The notes: a model not told the origin generated them from the letters alone. Positions 26,627-38,159 are shown, numbered from the stretch's first letter. The stretch is DNA of 64,000 nt from Diaminobutyricimonas sp. LJ205 (GCF_009755725.1 NZ_CP046619.1:2604001-2668000); one strand, 5' to 3'. Numbers and translations are program-made.

Positions 26627-26774
26627 AGCCTCACTGTCGCTAAAAGTTGTACTGCTGGTCGTGCGGAAAATCGGTGAAATTGGCACAGCCGTAGCTGGGC
26701 CGAGACACCAAAGGTCAAGCTTAGGTTAATCCCGGGCGTTTCGCCAGTCGGGGGTTATCATCGCCGGCCGCGCC

Positions 26775-27608
26775 TTACGCGAGCGGGATGGGGGTGACTC
26801 CGAACGGGGCAAGGCCGGCCGCTCCCCCGTCTTCGGCGGTGAGAACCCAGATGCCGCCGGCGTGCACGGCGACCGAGTGTTCCCAGTGCGCGCCGGCGCT
26901 GCCGTCGGTGGTGACCACGGTCCAGTCGTCGTCGAGAACCCGGGTCTCGTTGCTGCCCAGCGTGATCATCGGCTCGATCGCGACCGCGAGTCCCGGTTTC
27001 ACCGCGGGACCATTGTGTTTCACGGCGTAGTTGAACACCGGCGGATCCTCGTGCATCGAGCGGCCGATCCCGTGGCCGATGTAGTCCTCGAGAATGCCGA
27101 ACTCGCCGCGGCTGAGGATCGCGTCCTCGATGACCACGCCGATCTCGTTCAGGTGCCTGGCCCCGGCCAGCGCGGCGATGCCCGCCCAGAGCGCATGCTC
27201 CCCGGCATCCGCCAGCCGCTGGCGCTCCGCAACCAGCTCGGGCCGGTCCGGATCGGGGATGACCACGGTGATCGCCGAGTCGCCGTTCCAGCCGTCGATC
27301 TCGGCGCCGCTGTCGATCGAGACGATGTCGCCAGGCTCGAGCGGACGATCGTCCGGGATGCCGTGCACGACCGCGTCGTTCACCGAGGCGCAGATGGTGT
27401 GCCGGTAGCCGGGGACCAGCGCGAAGTTCGGCTGTCCGCCGAGGTCGCGGATGGTCTTCTCGGCGATGCGGTCGAGTTCAGCGGTGGTCACTCCGGGCAC
27501 GATTGCCGCGCGAACGGCATCCAGCGACGCGGCGGTCGCCAACCCCGGGCGCACCATCAGGCGCAACTGCTCCGGGGTCTTGTAGATCCCGCGCTTACCG
27601 AAAGCCAC
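26775..27608 (-). CDS. map: methionine aminopeptidase, type I
   Basis: A 277-aa pita-bread metallopeptidase removing the initiator Met. Metal ligands are recognisable in DIVSIDSGAEIDGWNGDSAI (two Asp), GHGIGRSMHEDPPV (His), AIEPMITLGS (Glu) and HWEHSVAV (Glu). GTG 27608; 9 nt downstream of adk, the usual secY-adk-map order. Confidence 0.95.
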   Translation of the reverse strand: MAFGKRGIYKTPEQLRLMVRPGLATAASLDAVRAAIVPGVTTAELDRIAEKTIRDLGGQPNFALVPGYRHTICASVNDAVVHGIPDDRPLEPGDIVSIDSGAEIDGWNGDSAITVVIPDPDRPELVAERQRLADAGEHALWAGIAALAGARHLNEIGVVIEDAILSRGEFGILEDYIGHGIGRSMHEDPPVFNYAVKHNGPAVKPGLAVAIEPMITLGSNETRVLDDDWTVVTTDGSAGAHWEHSVAVHAGGIWVLTAEDGGAAGLAPFGVTPIPLA

Positions 27609-27617
27609 CAGGGTGCT

Positions 27618-28205
27618 CTAGGAGGCGTTCGCGAGACCGCGCCCACGCAGCGCGGTGAGGATGCGCTCGGTGACCTCGTCGATCGAGCCGAGGGCGTTGA
27701 CCGCGACCAGCGCGCCACGCTCGGTGTACACGCCGATCAGCGGTTCGGTCTGCTCGCGGTAGACCTCGAGCCGGTGACGGACGACCGACTCGTTGTCGTC
27801 GGCGCGTCCTTCGATCTCGGCACGCTTGCGCAGCCGCTCGACGACGACCTCGGGGTCGGCCTGCAGCTCGACGACCACGTCGAGGCTGGTGCCGGTCTCG
27901 GCGAGGATCTCGTCGAGTTCACGGACCTGGTCCAGCGTGCGCGGGTATCCGTCGAGCAGGAACCCGCTCGCGGCATCCTGCTCCGTGAGCCGGTCGCGCA
28001 CGAGTGCGTTGGTGAGGCTGTCCGGCACGTTGTTTCCGGCATCCATGAACGCCTTGGCCTGCTTGCCCAACTCGGTCTCGTTCTTCACGTTCGAGCGGAA
28101 GATGTCGCCGGTGGAGATCGCAGGGATGCCGTAGGCCTCAGCCAGCCGAACCGCCTGCGTTCCCTTTCCGGCGCCAGGCGGGCCGATCAGCAGAAGTCGA
28201 GTCAT
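27618..28205 (-). CDS. adk: adenylate kinase, short form
   Basis: A 195-aa kinase interconverting ATP+AMP and 2 ADP. P-loop [22 protein letters not shown]-binding [11 protein letters not shown] and DGYPRT. The lid is the short, non-zinc type, as usual in Actinobacteria. ATG 28205 overlaps the secY stop by 4 nt (ATGA). Confidence 0.96.
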   Translation of the reverse strand: MTRLLLIGPPGAGKGTQAVRLAEAYGIPAISTGDIFRSNVKNETELGKQAKAFMDAGNNVPDSLTNALVRDRLTEQDAASGFLLDGYPRTLDQVRELDEILAETGTSLDVVVELQADPEVVVERLRKRAEIEGRADDNESVVRHRLEVYREQTEPLIGVYTERGALVAVNALGSIDEVTERILTALRGRGLANAS

Positions 28206-29524
28206 CGAAGAAGTCCTTCATAGTGCCGTTGCTGCAGCTGCGAGTCGATCTGCTTGACCGTCTCGAGACCGACACCAACGATGATCAGGATGCTCGCACC
28301 ACCGAACGGGAAGTTCTGGTTGGCCCCCACTGTGGCGAGCGCGATAAGGGGGATGAGCGCGACGATGCCGAGGTACAGCGACCCGGGAAGCGTGACGCGC
28401 GTGAGGACATAGTCCAGGTATTCGGCAGTCGGCCGTCCGGCGCGGATGCCGGGGATGAAGCCGCCGTACTTCTTCATGTTGTCGGCCACTTCCTCCGGGT
28501 TGAAGGTGATGGCCACGTAGAAGTAGGTGAAGCCGATGATCAGCAGGAAGTAGATCAACATATACAACGGGTTGTCGCCCGAGGTCAGGTTGTTCTGGAT
28601 CCAGACCACCCATTCCGGCGCGGTCTGCCCGGCCGGCGGCTGGTTGAACTGGGCGATCAGCGCGGGCAGGTACAGCAGCGACGAGGCGAAGATGACGGGC
28701 ACGACGCCGGCCATGTTGACCTTGATCGGGATGTAGGTGTTGTTGCCACCGTAGGTGCGGCGGCCGACCATGCGCTTGGCGTACTGCACCGGGATGCGTC
28801 GCTGCGACTGTTCGACGAAGACGACCGCGGTCATGATCAGCAACCCGATCGCAATGACGATGATGAAGATGTCGATTCCCTCGGAAACCGCGATGGCCCA
28901 GAGCGAGGTCGGGAAGGTAGCGGCGATCGAGGTGAAGATCAGCAGCGACATGCCGTTGCCGATGCCGCGCTCGGTGATGAGCTCACCGAACCACATGATG
29001 AGGCCGGTGCCGGCGGTCATGGTGATGACCATGAGCAGGATCGCGTACCAGGACGAGTCGGTGATCAGCTGGCTGCACTCGGCGACGCCGGTGGAGCCGA
29101 ACAGGGCGCCGCTGCGGGCGACGGTGATCAGCGTGGTCGACTGCAGGATGCCGAGGGCGATCGTCAGGTAGCGGGTGTACTGGGTGAGCTTGGCCTGCCC
29201 GGACTGGCCCTCCTTGTAGAGGGTCTCGAAGTGTGGGATGACCACGCGCAGCAGCTGCACGATGATCGAGGCCGTGATGTACGGCATGATCCCGAGCGCG
29301 AAGACCGACAGCTGCAGGAGCGCCCCACCGCTGAAGAGGTTGACCAGCTCGTAGAGGCCGGACGTGTTCGCGTTGCCCGAGAGACAGCTCTGCACGTTGC
29401 CGTAATCGACGAACGGCGCGGGGATGAATGACCCCAGCCGGAAGAGCGCAATGATGCCGAGCGTGAACCCGATCTTCCTGCGAAGGTCAGGCGTGCGAAA
29501 GATTCGCGCGACGGCACGGAACAC
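28202..29524 (-). CDS. secY: preprotein translocase subunit SecY
   Basis: A 440-aa channel subunit with 10 predicted membrane helices. N-terminus [21 protein letters not shown], the cytoplasmic loop [20 protein letters not shown] and [17 protein letters not shown] are diagnostic. Forms the protein-conducting channel with SecE and SecG. GTG 29524, 62 nt after rplO with a strong hairpin between, so expression may be uncoupled from upstream ribosomal genes. Confidence 0.97.
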   Translation of the reverse strand: MFRAVARIFRTPDLRRKIGFTLGIIALFRLGSFIPAPFVDYGNVQSCLSGNANTSGLYELVNLFSGGALLQLSVFALGIMPYITASIIVQLLRVVIPHFETLYKEGQSGQAKLTQYTRYLTIALGILQSTTLITVARSGALFGSTGVAECSQLITDSSWYAILLMVITMTAGTGLIMWFGELITERGIGNGMSLLIFTSIAATFPTSLWAIAVSEGIDIFIIVIAIGLLIMTAVVFVEQSQRRIPVQYAKRMVGRRTYGGNNTYIPIKVNMAGVVPVIFASSLLYLPALIAQFNQPPAGQTAPEWVVWIQNNLTSGDNPLYMLIYFLLIIGFTYFYVAITFNPEEVADNMKKYGGFIPGIRAGRPTAEYLDYVLTRVTLPGSLYLGIVALIPLIALATVGANQNFPFGGASILIIVGVGLETVKQIDSQLQQRHYEGLLR

Positions 29525-29550
29525 GAGGCCTCCTGGGCTGGGTTAACGGG

Positions 29551-29583
29551 TTTGGGGGTGGCCCCGGACGGGCCACCCCCAAA
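29551..29583 (-). terminator. strong hairpin between rplO and secY
   Basis: Perfect 14-bp stem TTTGGGGGTGGCCC / GGGCCACCCCCAAA with a 5-nt loop, 3 nt after the rplO stop. No T-run follows on the minus strand, so partial attenuation or RNA processing is as likely as full termination. Confidence 0.55.
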
Positions 29584-29586
29584 TAA

Positions 29587-30270
29587 CTACTTGACGGAGC
29601 CGCCCGCCGCGACGATCTTCTGCTCGGCAGAGCTGGAGACCTTATCGACGGCAACAGTCAGCTTAACCGCAATCTCGCCGTCTCCGAGAACCTTAACCTT
29701 CTCGTTCTTGCGAACCGCACCCTTGGCGACGAGGTCACCGATGGTGACATCCCCACCCTGGGGGTAAAGCTCGGCAAGCTTCTCGAGGTTGACGACCTGG
29801 TACTCGACGCGGAACGGGTTCTTGAACCCGCGCAGCTTCGGGGTACGCATGACCGAGGTCAGCTGGCCACCCTGGAAGCCGGGCCGCACCGAGTAGCGGG
29901 CCTTCGTTCCCTTGGTACCGCGACCGGCAGTCTTACCCTTCGAGCCTTCACCGCGTCCAACGCGGGTCTTGGCCTTCTTGGCACCGGCTGCGGGACGCAG
30001 GTGGTGAACCTTGAGCACCTGCGGACGAGCCTCGGTCTCCTCAGCCTTCTTGGCGGGAGCCTTCTTGGCGGGAGCCTTGGTCGCCGGAGCCTTGGTCTCT
30101 GCCTTGTCGGATGCCGCAGCTTCCGCCTTCTTGGCAGGGGCCCTGGTCGCAGGCGCCTTCTTCTCGGCGGCCGGCTTCTCAGCAGCGGTCTTGGCCGCAG
30201 GCTTCTTGGCCGGAGCCTTGTCGGCAGCGGCCTTGGCCGGCGCCTTCTTGGTGGCTTCTTCCTCAGCCAT
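29587..30270 (-). CDS. rplO: 50S ribosomal protein L15 with long Lys/Ala/Pro N-terminal extension
   Basis: A 227-aa L15; the usual actinobacterial protein is ~145-150 aa. The normal domain begins near residue 85 ([20 protein letters not shown]) and continues with [20 protein letters not shown]. Residues 2-83 are a histone-H1-like run of [15 protein letters not shown] units. The ATG at 30270 overlaps the rpmD stop (TAATG), which supports the long form; an internal GTG near residue 85 is the alternative start. Function of the basic extension unknown. Confidence 0.93.
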   Translation of the reverse strand: MAEEEATKKAPAKAAADKAPAKKPAAKTAAEKPAAEKKAPATRAPAKKAEAAASDKAETKAPATKAPAKKAPAKKAEETEARPQVLKVHHLRPAAGAKKAKTRVGRGEGSKGKTAGRGTKGTKARYSVRPGFQGGQLTSVMRTPKLRGFKNPFRVEYQVVNLEKLAELYPQGGDVTIGDLVAKGAVRKNEKVKVLGDGEIAVKLTVAVDKVSSSAEQKIVAAGGSVK

Positions 30271-30455
30271 TAGTCAATCTCCTCCACCTTCACCAGGTGA
30301 GCGACAGTGCGAACGTAACCGCGGTTCTGCGCGTTGTCTTCGCGAACCACGACGTCGCCGATGCGCTTCAGCCCAAGGCTGCGCAGCGTGTCGCGCTGGT
30401 TCTGCTTCTCACTAATCTTGCCCTTGATCTGGGTCACCTTCAGGCGCGCAGCCAT
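30270..30455 (-). CDS. rpmD: 50S ribosomal protein L30
   Basis: A 61-aa L30, [20 protein letters not shown] and [20 protein letters not shown]. Overlaps its neighbours by 1 nt on both sides, consistent with coupled translation in the spc operon. Confidence 0.96.
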   Translation of the reverse strand: MAARLKVTQIKGKISEKQNQRDTLRSLGLKRIGDVVVREDNAQNRGYVRTVAHLVKVEEID

Positions 30456-31126
30456 CAGACACCTGCCTTAGCTTCAGCCTCGGCACGAACCAGGCGGGCC
30501 GGGGCGACGTCTTCGAACTCAAGGCCACGCCGGGCGGCAACCGCACGGGGCTCCTCGAGCTGCTTCAGAGCCTCAACAGTCGCGTGAACGATGTTGATGG
30601 TGTTCGACGAACCGAGCGACTTGCTGAGCACGTCGTGGATGCCGGCGCACTCGAGCACGGCGCGAACCGGGCCACCGGCGATAACACCGGTACCGGCGGC
30701 AGCCGGACGAAGCAGCACGACACCAGCAGCGGCCTCACCCTGCACCGGGTGCGGGATGGTGTTGTAGACGCGCGGAACGCGGAAGAAGTTCTTCTTCGCC
30801 TCCTCGACGCCCTTCGAGATAGCCGTCGGGACCTCACGGGCCTTGCCGTAGCCAACGCCGACCAGGCCGTTGCCGTCACCGACAACCACGAGGGCGGTGA
30901 AGCTGAAGCGACGACCACCCTTCACGACCTTGGACACGCGGTTGATGGTCACGACGCGCTCGAGGAACTGGCTCTTCTCGGCGTCGCGGCTGCCACGGTC
31001 ACGGTTGGGGTTGCGCTCGCGGCCGCCACGGCGGGCCTCACGCGGCTCGCTCGCAGGGGTGGAAGACGCAGCGGTCTCCACGGGTGCCTCTGCAACCACT
31101 TCTTGCTCCTTGTTGATTTCGCTCAC
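30455..31126 (-). CDS. rpsE: 30S ribosomal protein S5
   Basis: A 223-aa S5. Core from ~residue 50 ([20 protein letters not shown]) with [20 protein letters not shown] and the second domain containing [20 protein letters not shown]. About 48 N-terminal residues are Ala/Glu then Arg-rich ([17 protein letters not shown]), longer than in E. coli but common in Actinobacteria. GTG 31126 overlaps rplR (GTGA). Confidence 0.96.
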   Translation of the reverse strand: MSEINKEQEVVAEAPVETAASSTPASEPREARRGGRERNPNRDRGSRDAEKSQFLERVVTINRVSKVVKGGRRFSFTALVVVGDGNGLVGVGYGKAREVPTAISKGVEEAKKNFFRVPRVYNTIPHPVQGEAAAGVVLLRPAAAGTGVIAGGPVRAVLECAGIHDVLSKSLGSSNTINIVHATVEALKQLEEPRAVAARRGLEFEDVAPARLVRAEAEAKAGV

Positions 31127-31494
31127 AGGTTCAATCCACCCTCTCGAGCTCCTTCGGCGATAGCCGCGACGCGACCCGCGTACTTGCTGCCGCCGCGGTC
31201 AAAGACAACGGCTTCGATTCCGGCCTTCTTCGCACGCTCGGCGACGAGTTCGCCGACCTTGCGGGCCTTGGCCGTCTTGTCGCCCTCGAGGGCGCGCAGG
31301 TCGGCTTCCATGGTGGACGCCGAAGCGACCGTGATGCCCTTGGTGTCGTCGACGACCTGCACGAAGACGTGCCGGGCCGAACGGGTGACCACCAGGCGAG
31401 GACGCTCGGGCGTGCCCGAGATCTTCTTGCGAAGACGGGCGTGGCGGCGGTCCTTCGCGGCGGACTTGCTCTTGCCTCTGGTTACGAGACCCAT
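31123..31494 (-). CDS. rplR: 50S ribosomal protein L18
   Basis: A 123-aa L18 that binds 5S r[23 protein letters not shown] and the C-terminal [20 protein letters not shown] are the family landmarks. ATG 31494 lies 2 nt after rplF. Confidence 0.96.
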   Translation of the reverse strand: MGLVTRGKSKSAAKDRRHARLRKKISGTPERPRLVVTRSARHVFVQVVDDTKGITVASASTMEADLRALEGDKTAKARKVGELVAERAKKAGIEAVVFDRGGSKYAGRVAAIAEGAREGGLNL

Positions 31495-31496
31495 GC

Positions 31497-32033
31497 TTAC
31501 TTACCAGCCTTTCCGGCCTTGCGGCGGACAACCTCGCCGGCGTAACGCACACCCTTGCCCTTGTACGGCTCGGGCTTGCGGATCTTCCGGATGTTGGCCG
31601 CAGCCTCACCAACGGCCTGCTTGGAGATGCCGCTGACGATGATCTTGTTGTTGCCCTCGACTGCGAACGAGATGCCTGCCGGCGGCTCGACGGTGACCGG
31701 GTGCGAGAAGCCGAGCGCGAGCTCGAGCGAGCTGCCCTTGGCCGCGACACGGTAACCGGTGCCGACGACCTCGAGGCCCTTGGTGTAGCCGTCGGTGACG
31801 CCCACGATGTCGTTCGCGATGAGCGTGCGAGTGAGGCCGTGCAACGAACGCGACTCGCGCTCGTCGTTCGGGCGGGTGACCAGAACCTGGCCATCCTCGA
31901 CCTTGACCTCAATCGGGCTGGCGACCGGGATGGTCAGCTCACCCTTCGGGCCCTTGACCGTCACGACCGACGCGTCGACCTTGACGTCAACGCCAGCGGG
32001 GATCTGGATGGGAAGTCGTCCAATACGAGACAT
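31497..32033 (-). CDS. rplF: 50S ribosomal protein L6
   Basis: A 178-aa L6 with two similar domains: [20 protein letters not shown] at the N-terminus and [20 protein letters not shown] at the C-terminus, close to the factor-binding site. Six nt after rpsH. Confidence 0.96.
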   Translation of the reverse strand: MSRIGRLPIQIPAGVDVKVDASVVTVKGPKGELTIPVASPIEVKVEDGQVLVTRPNDERESRSLHGLTRTLIANDIVGVTDGYTKGLEVVGTGYRVAAKGSSLELALGFSHPVTVEPPAGISFAVEGNNKIIVSGISKQAVGEAAANIRKIRKPEPYKGKGVRYAGEVVRRKAGKAGK

Positions 32034-32039
32034 TCGAGG

Positions 32040-32438
32040 TCACCACACGTAGGCGAGGACTTCCCCACCTACGCCCTTCTTCGTTGCCTGGCGGTCGGTC
32101 AGCAGACCTGACGACGTCGACAGGATCGCGACACCGAGCCCACCCATGACGGTGGGGATCTCGGTCGAACGCGCGTAGACGCGCAGACCCGGCTTGGAAA
32201 CGCGCTTGATGCCCGAGATCGAGCGCTCGCGGTTCGTGCCGTACTTCAGGGTGAGGGTCAGCGTCTGTCCGACGCGTGCGTCCTCGACCTTCCAGTCGGC
32301 GATGTAACCCTCGGTCTTGAGGATCTGGGCGATGTGCGACTTCAGCTTGCTGCTCGGCAGCGACACACTGTCGTGGTGCGCCGAGTTAGCGTTGCGCAAT
32401 CTGGTCAGCATGTCTGCGACCGGATCTGTCATCGTCAT
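32040..32438 (-). CDS. rpsH: 30S ribosomal protein S8
   Basis: A 132-aa S8, [20 protein letters not shown] to [20 protein letters not shown]. Two ATGs (32438 and 32432) are in frame; the first has AAGGAA at 9 nt, so it is used. The usual rpsN (S14) gene between rplE and rpsH is absent here, with only 65 nt between them; in many Actinobacteria the S14 copy is elsewhere. Confidence 0.96.
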   Translation of the reverse strand: MTMTDPVADMLTRLRNANSAHHDSVSLPSSKLKSHIAQILKTEGYIADWKVEDARVGQTLTLTLKYGTNRERSISGIKRVSKPGLRVYARSTEIPTVMGGLGVAILSTSSGLLTDRQATKKGVGGEVLAYVW

Positions 32439-32503
32439 AACGATGTATTCCTTATCTCGCTGGTATCGGCATCCGTTACACGAATGCCGACCGGGGCGGG
32501 TTG

Positions 32504-33091
32504 TTAGTTGGTGGTGTTCTCGGCCGACTGGAACGGGAAGCCGAGCGCCTTGAGCAGGGCGCGACCCTCGTCGTCAGTCTTCGCGGTGGTAACGACGGTG
32601 ATGTCGAAACCACGCACGCGGTCGATCTTGTCCTGGTCGATCTCGTGGAACACGGACTGCTCCGTGAGACCGAAGGTGTAGTTGCCGTTGCCGTCGAACT
32701 GCTTCGGCGACAGGCCGCGGAAGTCACGGATGCGGGGAAGCGCGAGCGTGATCAGACGGTCCATGAACTCCCAGGCGCGGTCACCGCGGAGGGTGACGTG
32801 GGCGCCGATGGGCATTCCGTCACGCAGCTTGAACTGCGCGATCGACTTGCGGGCCTTGGTGACCTGCGGCTTCTGGCCGGTGATCGCGGTGAGGTCCTTG
32901 ATTGCGCCGTCGATCACCTTGCTGTCGCGAGCTGCCTCGCCGACACCGGTGTTGACCACGATCTTCACGAGGCCGGGCACCTGGTGCACGTTCGTGAAGC
33001 CGAACTCCTCGGTCAGCGCAGGAATGATCTCGCTGCGGTACTTCTGCTTCAGACGCGGCTGGATTTTGCCAGCCACTGCAGTGTCAGTCAT
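32504..33091 (-). CDS. rplE: 50S ribosomal protein L5
   Basis: A 195-aa L5 binding 5S r[43 protein letters not shown] and [20 protein letters not shown] identify it. Two nt after rplX. Confidence 0.96.
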   Translation of the reverse strand: MTDTAVAGKIQPRLKQKYRSEIIPALTEEFGFTNVHQVPGLVKIVVNTGVGEAARDSKVIDGAIKDLTAITGQKPQVTKARKSIAQFKLRDGMPIGAHVTLRGDRAWEFMDRLITLALPRIRDFRGLSPKQFDGNGNYTFGLTEQSVFHEIDQDKIDRVRGFDITVVTTAKTDDEGRALLKALGFPFQSAENTTN

Positions 33092-33093
33092 CT

Positions 33094-33453
33094 CTAGAGG
33101 TCCTTACCTGACTTCTTCGCGAAGCGGACGCGAACGGTCTTCTTGACACCGTTCTTCTCCACCGTCTCGCTGCGGAAACCGACGCGGGTCGGCTTCTTGG
33201 TTTCGGGGTCGACCAGGGCCACGTTGGAAATGTGGATGGGCGCCTCGTGCGTCTCGATGCCGCCGGTCTTGGTGCCGCGCTGGGTCTGGCCGACGCGGAC
33301 GTGCTTGGTGACGAAGTTGACACCCTCCACGACTACGCGGTTCTTCTCCACGAGCACCTCTTTGACACGACCCTGCTTGCCGCGGTCTCCGCCGCGGGCC
33401 TGGGTTGCGCCGCTGATGACCTGAACCAGGTCACCCTTCTTGATCTTTGCCAT
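33094..33453 (-). CDS. rplX: 50S ribosomal protein L24
   Basis: A 119-aa L24 with the KOW motif [20 protein letters not shown] and [20 protein letters not shown]. An assembly initiator at the exit-tunnel side. Two nt after rplN. Confidence 0.96.
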   Translation of the reverse strand: MAKIKKGDLVQVISGATQARGGDRGKQGRVKEVLVEKNRVVVEGVNFVTKHVRVGQTQRGTKTGGIETHEAPIHISNVALVDPETKKPTRVGFRSETVEKNGVKKTVRVRFAKKSGKDL

Positions 33454-33455
33454 GA

Positions 33456-33824
33456 CTAAATGACCTCCGGGGCCAGCGAGATAATCTTCATGAACTTCTT
33501 GTCACGAAGCTCACGGCCGACGGGCCCGAAGATACGGGTGCCGCGGGGGTCACCGTCGTTCTTCAGGATCACGGCCGCGTTCTCGTCGAACTTGATGTAC
33601 GAGCCATCCGGGCGGCGAGTCTCCTTCTTCGTGCGAACGATGACGGCCTTGACGACGTCACCCTTCTTCACGTTGCCGCCGGGGATTGCGTCCTTGACGG
33701 TCGCGACGACGACATCACCGAGACCGGCGTAACGACGGCCGGAGCCACCGAGCACGCGGATGGTCAGGATTTCCTTGGCGCCGGTGTTATCGGCAATCTT
33801 CAGGCGGGATTCCTGCTGAATCAC
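33456..33824 (-). CDS. rplN: 50S ribosomal protein L14
   Basis: A 122-aa L14, exact family length: [20 protein letters not shown] and [20 protein letters not shown]. Starts with GTG 33824, 35 nt after rpsQ. Confidence 0.97.
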   Translation of the reverse strand: MIQQESRLKIADNTGAKEILTIRVLGGSGRRYAGLGDVVVATVKDAIPGGNVKKGDVVKAVIVRTKKETRRPDGSYIKFDENAAVILKNDGDPRGTRIFGPVGRELRDKKFMKIISLAPEVI

Positions 33825-33859
33825 TTCTGTCTCCTTCTACGCAAAGCAAGCGCGAACGC

Positions 33860-34153
33860 TTACTTAGCCTTCTCGACGATTTCGACGAGGCGCCAGCGCT
33901 TCGTAGCGGACAGGGGACGGGTCTCCGCGATGACAACCAGGTCGCCGATGCCGGCGCTGTTGGTCTCGTCGTGGACCTTGCGCTTCTCGGTGCGGCGGAT
34001 GACCTTGCCGTACAGCGGGTGCTTCACGCGGTCTTCGACCTCAACGACGATGGTCTTGTCCATCTTGTCGCTGACGACGTAGCCACGCTGCGTCTTGCGG
34101 TAACCGCGCACGAGAACCTCGGCGGCGGCAGCCTTTTCTTCGGCCTTAGCCAT
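33860..34153 (-). CDS. rpsQ: 30S ribosomal protein S17
   Basis: A 97-aa S17; core [20 protein letters not shown] and [23 protein letters not shown] 34153 overlaps the rpmC stop (TAATG). Confidence 0.96.
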   Translation of the reverse strand: MAKAEEKAAAAEVLVRGYRKTQRGYVVSDKMDKTIVVEVEDRVKHPLYGKVIRRTEKRKVHDETNSAGIGDLVVIAETRPLSATKRWRLVEIVEKAK

Positions 34154-34481
34154 TACTTGGCCTCCTCGGTCTCAGGGGCCTCGGCAGCAGCCTCGGGGGC
34201 GGCTTCCTTCTTGGCCTTGCTCTTCTTCTCGGCCTTGGCGGCAACCGGGGCCGGGGCAGGGGTGGCGCGGATGCCCAGCTCACGTTCACGGATGACCGTG
34301 TAGATGCGGGCGATGTCACGCTTGACCGCACGCAGGCGGCCGTGCGACTCGAGCTGGCCGGTGGCCGACTGGAAGCGCAGGTTGAACAGCTCTTCCTTTG
34401 CCTTCTTCAGCTCATCGACGAGTCGTTCGTCTTCAAAAGTGTCGAGCTCGACGGGGCGGAGCTCCTTGGAACCGATCGCCA

Positions 34482-34482
<1 letters not shown>
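34153..34482 (-). CDS. rpmC: 50S ribosomal protein L29 with Ala/Lys/Glu C-terminal tail
   Basis: A 109-aa L29. The two-helix core is residues 1-71 ([39 protein letters not shown]); residues ~72-109 are an added low-complexity tail ([20 protein letters not shown] and an acidic end). ATG 34482 overlaps the rplP stop; upstream extension has no similarity and was dropped. The tail would project near the polypeptide exit tunnel, where L29 sits. Confidence 0.95.
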
Positions 34483-34901
<419 letters not shown>

Positions 34902-34903
34902 GG

Positions 34904-35659
34904 TTACGCCTCAACTCCTGCGGTGGCGGGCTGCTCGGCGCGCGGGGCGCGGCGGCGGTCGCCGTCACGGCGCTCCGGGCGGGACGACTTCTGGGTCGCC
35001 TGCTCGCGAGCGAGTTCCTTGTTGGTGATGTCACCCTTGTAGATCCACACCTTGACGCCGATGCGGCCGAAGGTGGTGCGGGCCTCGTAGAAGCCGTAGT
35101 CGATGTTCGCGCGCAGCGTGTGCAGCGGAACGCGACCCTCACGGTAGAACTCGGAGCGGCTCATTTCAGCACCACCGAGACGACCGGACACCTGGATGCG
35201 GACACCCTTGGCGCCGGCGCGCTGGGCGCCCTGCAGGCCCTTGCGCATCGCGCGGCGGAAAGCCACGCGAGCGGAGAGCTGCTCGGCGATACCCTGCGCG
35301 ACCAGCTGAGCCTCGGCCTCGGGGTTCTTGACCTCGAGGATGTTCAGCTGGATCTGCTTGCCGCTGAGCTTCTCGAGGTCGGCGCGGATGCGCTCGGCCT
35401 CGGCGCCGCGGCGGCCGATGACGATGCCGGGGCGAGCCGTGTGGATGTCCACGCGGACGCGGTCACGGGTGCGCTCGATCTCGATCTTGGCAACACCAGC
35501 ACGGTCCAGCTGAGTCTTCAGCAGGGTGCGGATCTTGACATCCTCGTTCACGTAGTCGCTGTAGCGCTGACCACGCTTCGTGCTGTCGGAGAACCACCGC
35601 GACACGTGGTCGGTGGTGATGCCCAGACGGAAGCCATACGGGTTTACTTTCTGACCCAT
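34904..35659 (-). CDS. rpsC: 30S ribosomal protein S3
   Basis: A 251-aa S3. [20 protein letters not shown] at the N-terminus, KH domain around [20 protein letters not shown], and [20 protein letters not shown]-like C domain, with a charged Arg-rich tail. Part of the mRNA entry helicase site. ATG 35659 overlaps the rplV stop (TAATG). Confidence 0.97.
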   Translation of the reverse strand: MGQKVNPYGFRLGITTDHVSRWFSDSTKRGQRYSDYVNEDVKIRTLLKTQLDRAGVAKIEIERTRDRVRVDIHTARPGIVIGRRGAEAERIRADLEKLSGKQIQLNILEVKNPEAEAQLVAQGIAEQLSARVAFRRAMRKGLQGAQRAGAKGVRIQVSGRLGGAEMSRSEFYREGRVPLHTLRANIDYGFYEARTTFGRIGVKVWIYKGDITNKELAREQATQKSSRPERRDGDRRRAPRAEQPATAGVEA

Positions 35660-36024
35660 TACTTCGTACCCTCCTCAGGAGTGGCGAGCACAACAGTGAT
35701 GTGGCTGGTGCGCTTTTTGATTTGGAAGGCGCGTCCCTGAGCGCGAGGCTGGAATCGCTTGAGGGTGGTGCCCTCATCGACGAAAGCCTTCGACACGTAC
35801 AGGTCCTGCTCGTCCAGGTAAGTGTTCGACGCATCCGCCTTGACTCGCGCGTTGGCGATAGCGGAAGCAACGAGCTTGTACACCGGCTCGCTCGCACCCT
35901 GCGGGGCGAACTTCAGGATGGCCAGTGCTTCAGTGGCCTGCTTGCCGCGGATCATGTTGACGACACGACGAGCCTTCATAGGGGTCACGCGGATGTGACG
36001 CACGCGTGCGATCGACTCCACCAT
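35659..36024 (-). CDS. rplV: 50S ribosomal protein L22
   Basis: A 121-aa L22. ATG 36024 is preceded by AAGGAGGT at 7-8 nt and gives the family N-terminus [20 protein letters not shown]; an upstream in-frame codon was rejected. The beta-hairpin lining the exit tunnel contains [20 protein letters not shown]. Confidence 0.97.
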   Translation of the reverse strand: MVESIARVRHIRVTPMKARRVVNMIRGKQATEALAILKFAPQGASEPVYKLVASAIANARVKADASNTYLDEQDLYVSKAFVDEGTTLKRFQPRAQGRAFQIKKRTSHITVVLATPEEGTK

Positions 36025-36049
36025 TTCTCTACCTCCTTGCGTCACCGCG

Positions 36050-36331
36050 TTAGCGGCGACGACCCTTCTTGTCGTCCTTCACGTGTCCACGGAAGGTGCG
36101 GGTGGGCGCGAACTCGCCGAGCTTGTGGCCCACCATGGTCTCGGTGACGAACACCGGGATGTGCTTGCGACCGTCGTGCACCGCGATGGTGTGACCCAGC
36201 ATGGCGGGGACGATCATCGAGCGGCGCGACCAGGTCTTGATTACGTTCTTGCTGTTGGCCTCGTTCGCCGTGACAACCTTGCGGAGCAGGTGGTCATCGA
36301 CGAAGGGGCCCTTCTTAAGACTGCGTGGCAT
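36050..36331 (-). CDS. rpsS: 30S ribosomal protein S19
   Basis: A 93-aa S19, [20 protein letters not shown] and [20 protein letters not shown]. Sits in the 30S head with S13. Twelve nt after rplB. Confidence 0.97.
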   Translation of the reverse strand: MPRSLKKGPFVDDHLLRKVVTANEANSKNVIKTWSRRSMIVPAMLGHTIAVHDGRKHIPVFVTETMVGHKLGEFAPTRTFRGHVKDDKKGRRR

Positions 36332-36343
36332 CTTCTACAACTC

Positions 36344-37183
36344 CTACTTACGCTTCTTGCCGACGGTGCGACGACGCACGATGAGTTTGTCGCTCTCGAG
36401 GTTGGGCTTGCGAGTGCGGCCTTCCTTCTGGCCCCACGGGCTGACCGGGTGGCGACCACCGGAGGTCTTGCCCTCACCACCACCGTGCGGGTGGTCGACC
36501 GGGTTCATGGCGACACCACGCACGGTCGGGCGGACGCCCTTCCAGCGCATACGGCCGGCCTTGCCCCAGTTGATGTTCGACTGCTCGGCGTTGCCGACCT
36601 CGCCGATCGTCGCGCGGCAGCGCGCGTCAACGTTGCGGATCTCGCCGGAGGGCATACGCAGCTGGGCGTAGGGGCCATCCTTGGCAACGAGACGAACGGA
36701 TGCGCCGGCCGAACGGGCGATCTTCGCGCCGCCACCGGGCTTCAGCTCGATCGCGTGGATCACGGTACCGACCGGGATGTTCTTCAGCGGCAGGTTGTTG
36801 CCGGGCTTGATGTCCGCGGCGGCACCCGACTCGATGATGTCGCCCTGGTTCAGCTTGTTCGGGGCCAGGATGTAACGCTTGGTCCCGTCCACGAAGTGCA
36901 GCAGCGCGATGCGTGCGGTGCGGTTGGGGTCGTACTCGATGTGAGCAACCTTGGCGTTCACGCCGTCCTTGTCATTGCGACGGAAGTCGATGACGCGGTA
37001 CTGGCGCTTGTGGCCACCACCGATGTGACGGGTCGTGATGCGTCCCTGGTTGTTGCGGCCACCGGACTTCGGCAGCGGCTTCAGCAGCGACTTCTCGGGC
37101 GTCGACCGGGTGATCTCAGCGAAGTCGGCGACCGACGAACCGCGACGACCGGGGGTCGTGGGCTTGTACTTGCGAATAGCCAT
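36344..37183 (-). CDS. rplB: 50S ribosomal protein L2
   Basis: A 279-aa L2, normal length. [40 protein letters not shown] and the peptidyl-transferase-proximal [20 protein letters not shown] are present. 18 nt after rplW. Confidence 0.97.
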   Translation of the reverse strand: MAIRKYKPTTPGRRGSSVADFAEITRSTPEKSLLKPLPKSGGRNNQGRITTRHIGGGHKRQYRVIDFRRNDKDGVNAKVAHIEYDPNRTARIALLHFVDGTKRYILAPNKLNQGDIIESGAAADIKPGNNLPLKNIPVGTVIHAIELKPGGGAKIARSAGASVRLVAKDGPYAQLRMPSGEIRNVDARCRATIGEVGNAEQSNINWGKAGRMRWKGVRPTVRGVAMNPVDHPHGGGEGKTSGGRHPVSPWGQKEGRTRKPNLESDKLIVRRRTVGKKRK

Positions 37184-37201
37184 GTCTTCTTCCTTCGGTC
37201 C

Positions 37202-37504
37202 TTATCCGACAGCCGTAAAGATGTCGATCGAACCGGACTTGAGCGTCACGATGGCGCGCTTGGTGTCCTTGCGCTTGCCGGTGCCGAAGCGGGTGCGACG
37301 AGTCTTGCCGTTACGGTTCAGGGTGTTCACCGACGCGACCTTGACGTTGAAGATCTTCTCGATAGCGAGCTTGATCTCGGTCTTGTTCGCGCGGGGGTCG
37401 ACGACGAAGGTGTACTTGCCTTCATCGATGAGGCCGTAGCTCTTCTCGCTCACGACCGGCGAGACGATGATGTCGCGCGGGTCCTTGTTCAGGGCGGCGG
37501 TCAT
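37202..37504 (-). CDS. rplW: 50S ribosomal protein L23
   Basis: A 100-aa L23, docking site for trigger factor and SRP at the exit tunnel. [20 protein letters not shown] and [23 protein letters not shown] overlaps the rplD stop (TAATG). Confidence 0.96.
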   Translation of the reverse strand: MTAALNKDPRDIIVSPVVSEKSYGLIDEGKYTFVVDPRANKTEIKLAIEKIFNVKVASVNTLNRNGKTRRTRFGTGKRKDTKRAIVTLKSGSIDIFTAVG

Positions 37505-38154
37505 TATGCGCTGACCTCTTCCTTCTTGGTCTTCGCCGAGACGAACGCCTCGAAGGCGGCCTTGGTGAAGACGATGTCGTCGCTCACGAGCACGTCGTAG
37601 GCGTTCAGCTGGTCTGCGGGCAGAACGTGAACGGTCGGGATGTTGCGAACGCTCTTCAGCGCCACATCGTCACCGCGCTCGAGCACGATCAGCACGTGCT
37701 TGGAGCTGGCGATGCCCGAAAGCAGTTCGATGACCGTCTTGGTCGAGGGTGCGTCATCCGCGACGAAGGAGTCCACCACGTGCAGACGGCCGCCACGAGC
37801 GCGGTCGGACAGTGCACCGAGGAGGGCAGCAGCGATCATCTTCTTGGGGGTGCGCTGCGCGTAGTCACGCGGCACCGGCCCGTGCACGATTCCACCACCG
37901 GTCATCTGAGGGGCGCGGATCGAGCCCTGACGAGCGCGACCGGTTCCCTTCTGCTTGAACGGCTTGCGGCCCGCACCGGAAACCTCACCACGACCCTTGG
38001 TCTTGTGAGTGCCCTGGCGCGCCGCAGCGAGCTGAGCGGTCACAACCTGGTGGATGAGCGGAACGTTGGTCGCGACGTCGAAGAGCTCGGCGGGCAGCTC
38101 AACAGAGCCGGCCTTCTTGCCCTTGGCGTCGATGACGTCGATCGAGGTAGCCAT
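37504..38154 (-). CDS. rplD: 50S ribosomal protein L4
   Basis: A 216-aa L4. The tunnel loop [20 protein letters not shown], then [20 protein letters not shown], is intact. In some bacteria L4 represses its own operon; no evidence of that leader was seen here. Five nt after rplC. Confidence 0.96.
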   Translation of the reverse strand: MATSIDVIDAKGKKAGSVELPAELFDVATNVPLIHQVVTAQLAAARQGTHKTKGRGEVSGAGRKPFKQKGTGRARQGSIRAPQMTGGGIVHGPVPRDYAQRTPKKMIAAALLGALSDRARGGRLHVVDSFVADDAPSTKTVIELLSGIASSKHVLIVLERGDDVALKSVRNIPTVHVLPADQLNAYDVLVSDDIVFTKAAFEAFVSAKTKKEEVSA

Positions 38155-38159
38155 CAGAA

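Noticed and set aside
32439-32503. Missing or hidden rpsN gene between rplE and rpsH
   Set aside because: The 65-nt gap is too short for S14, so no gene is called; S14 is assumed to be encoded elsewhere.
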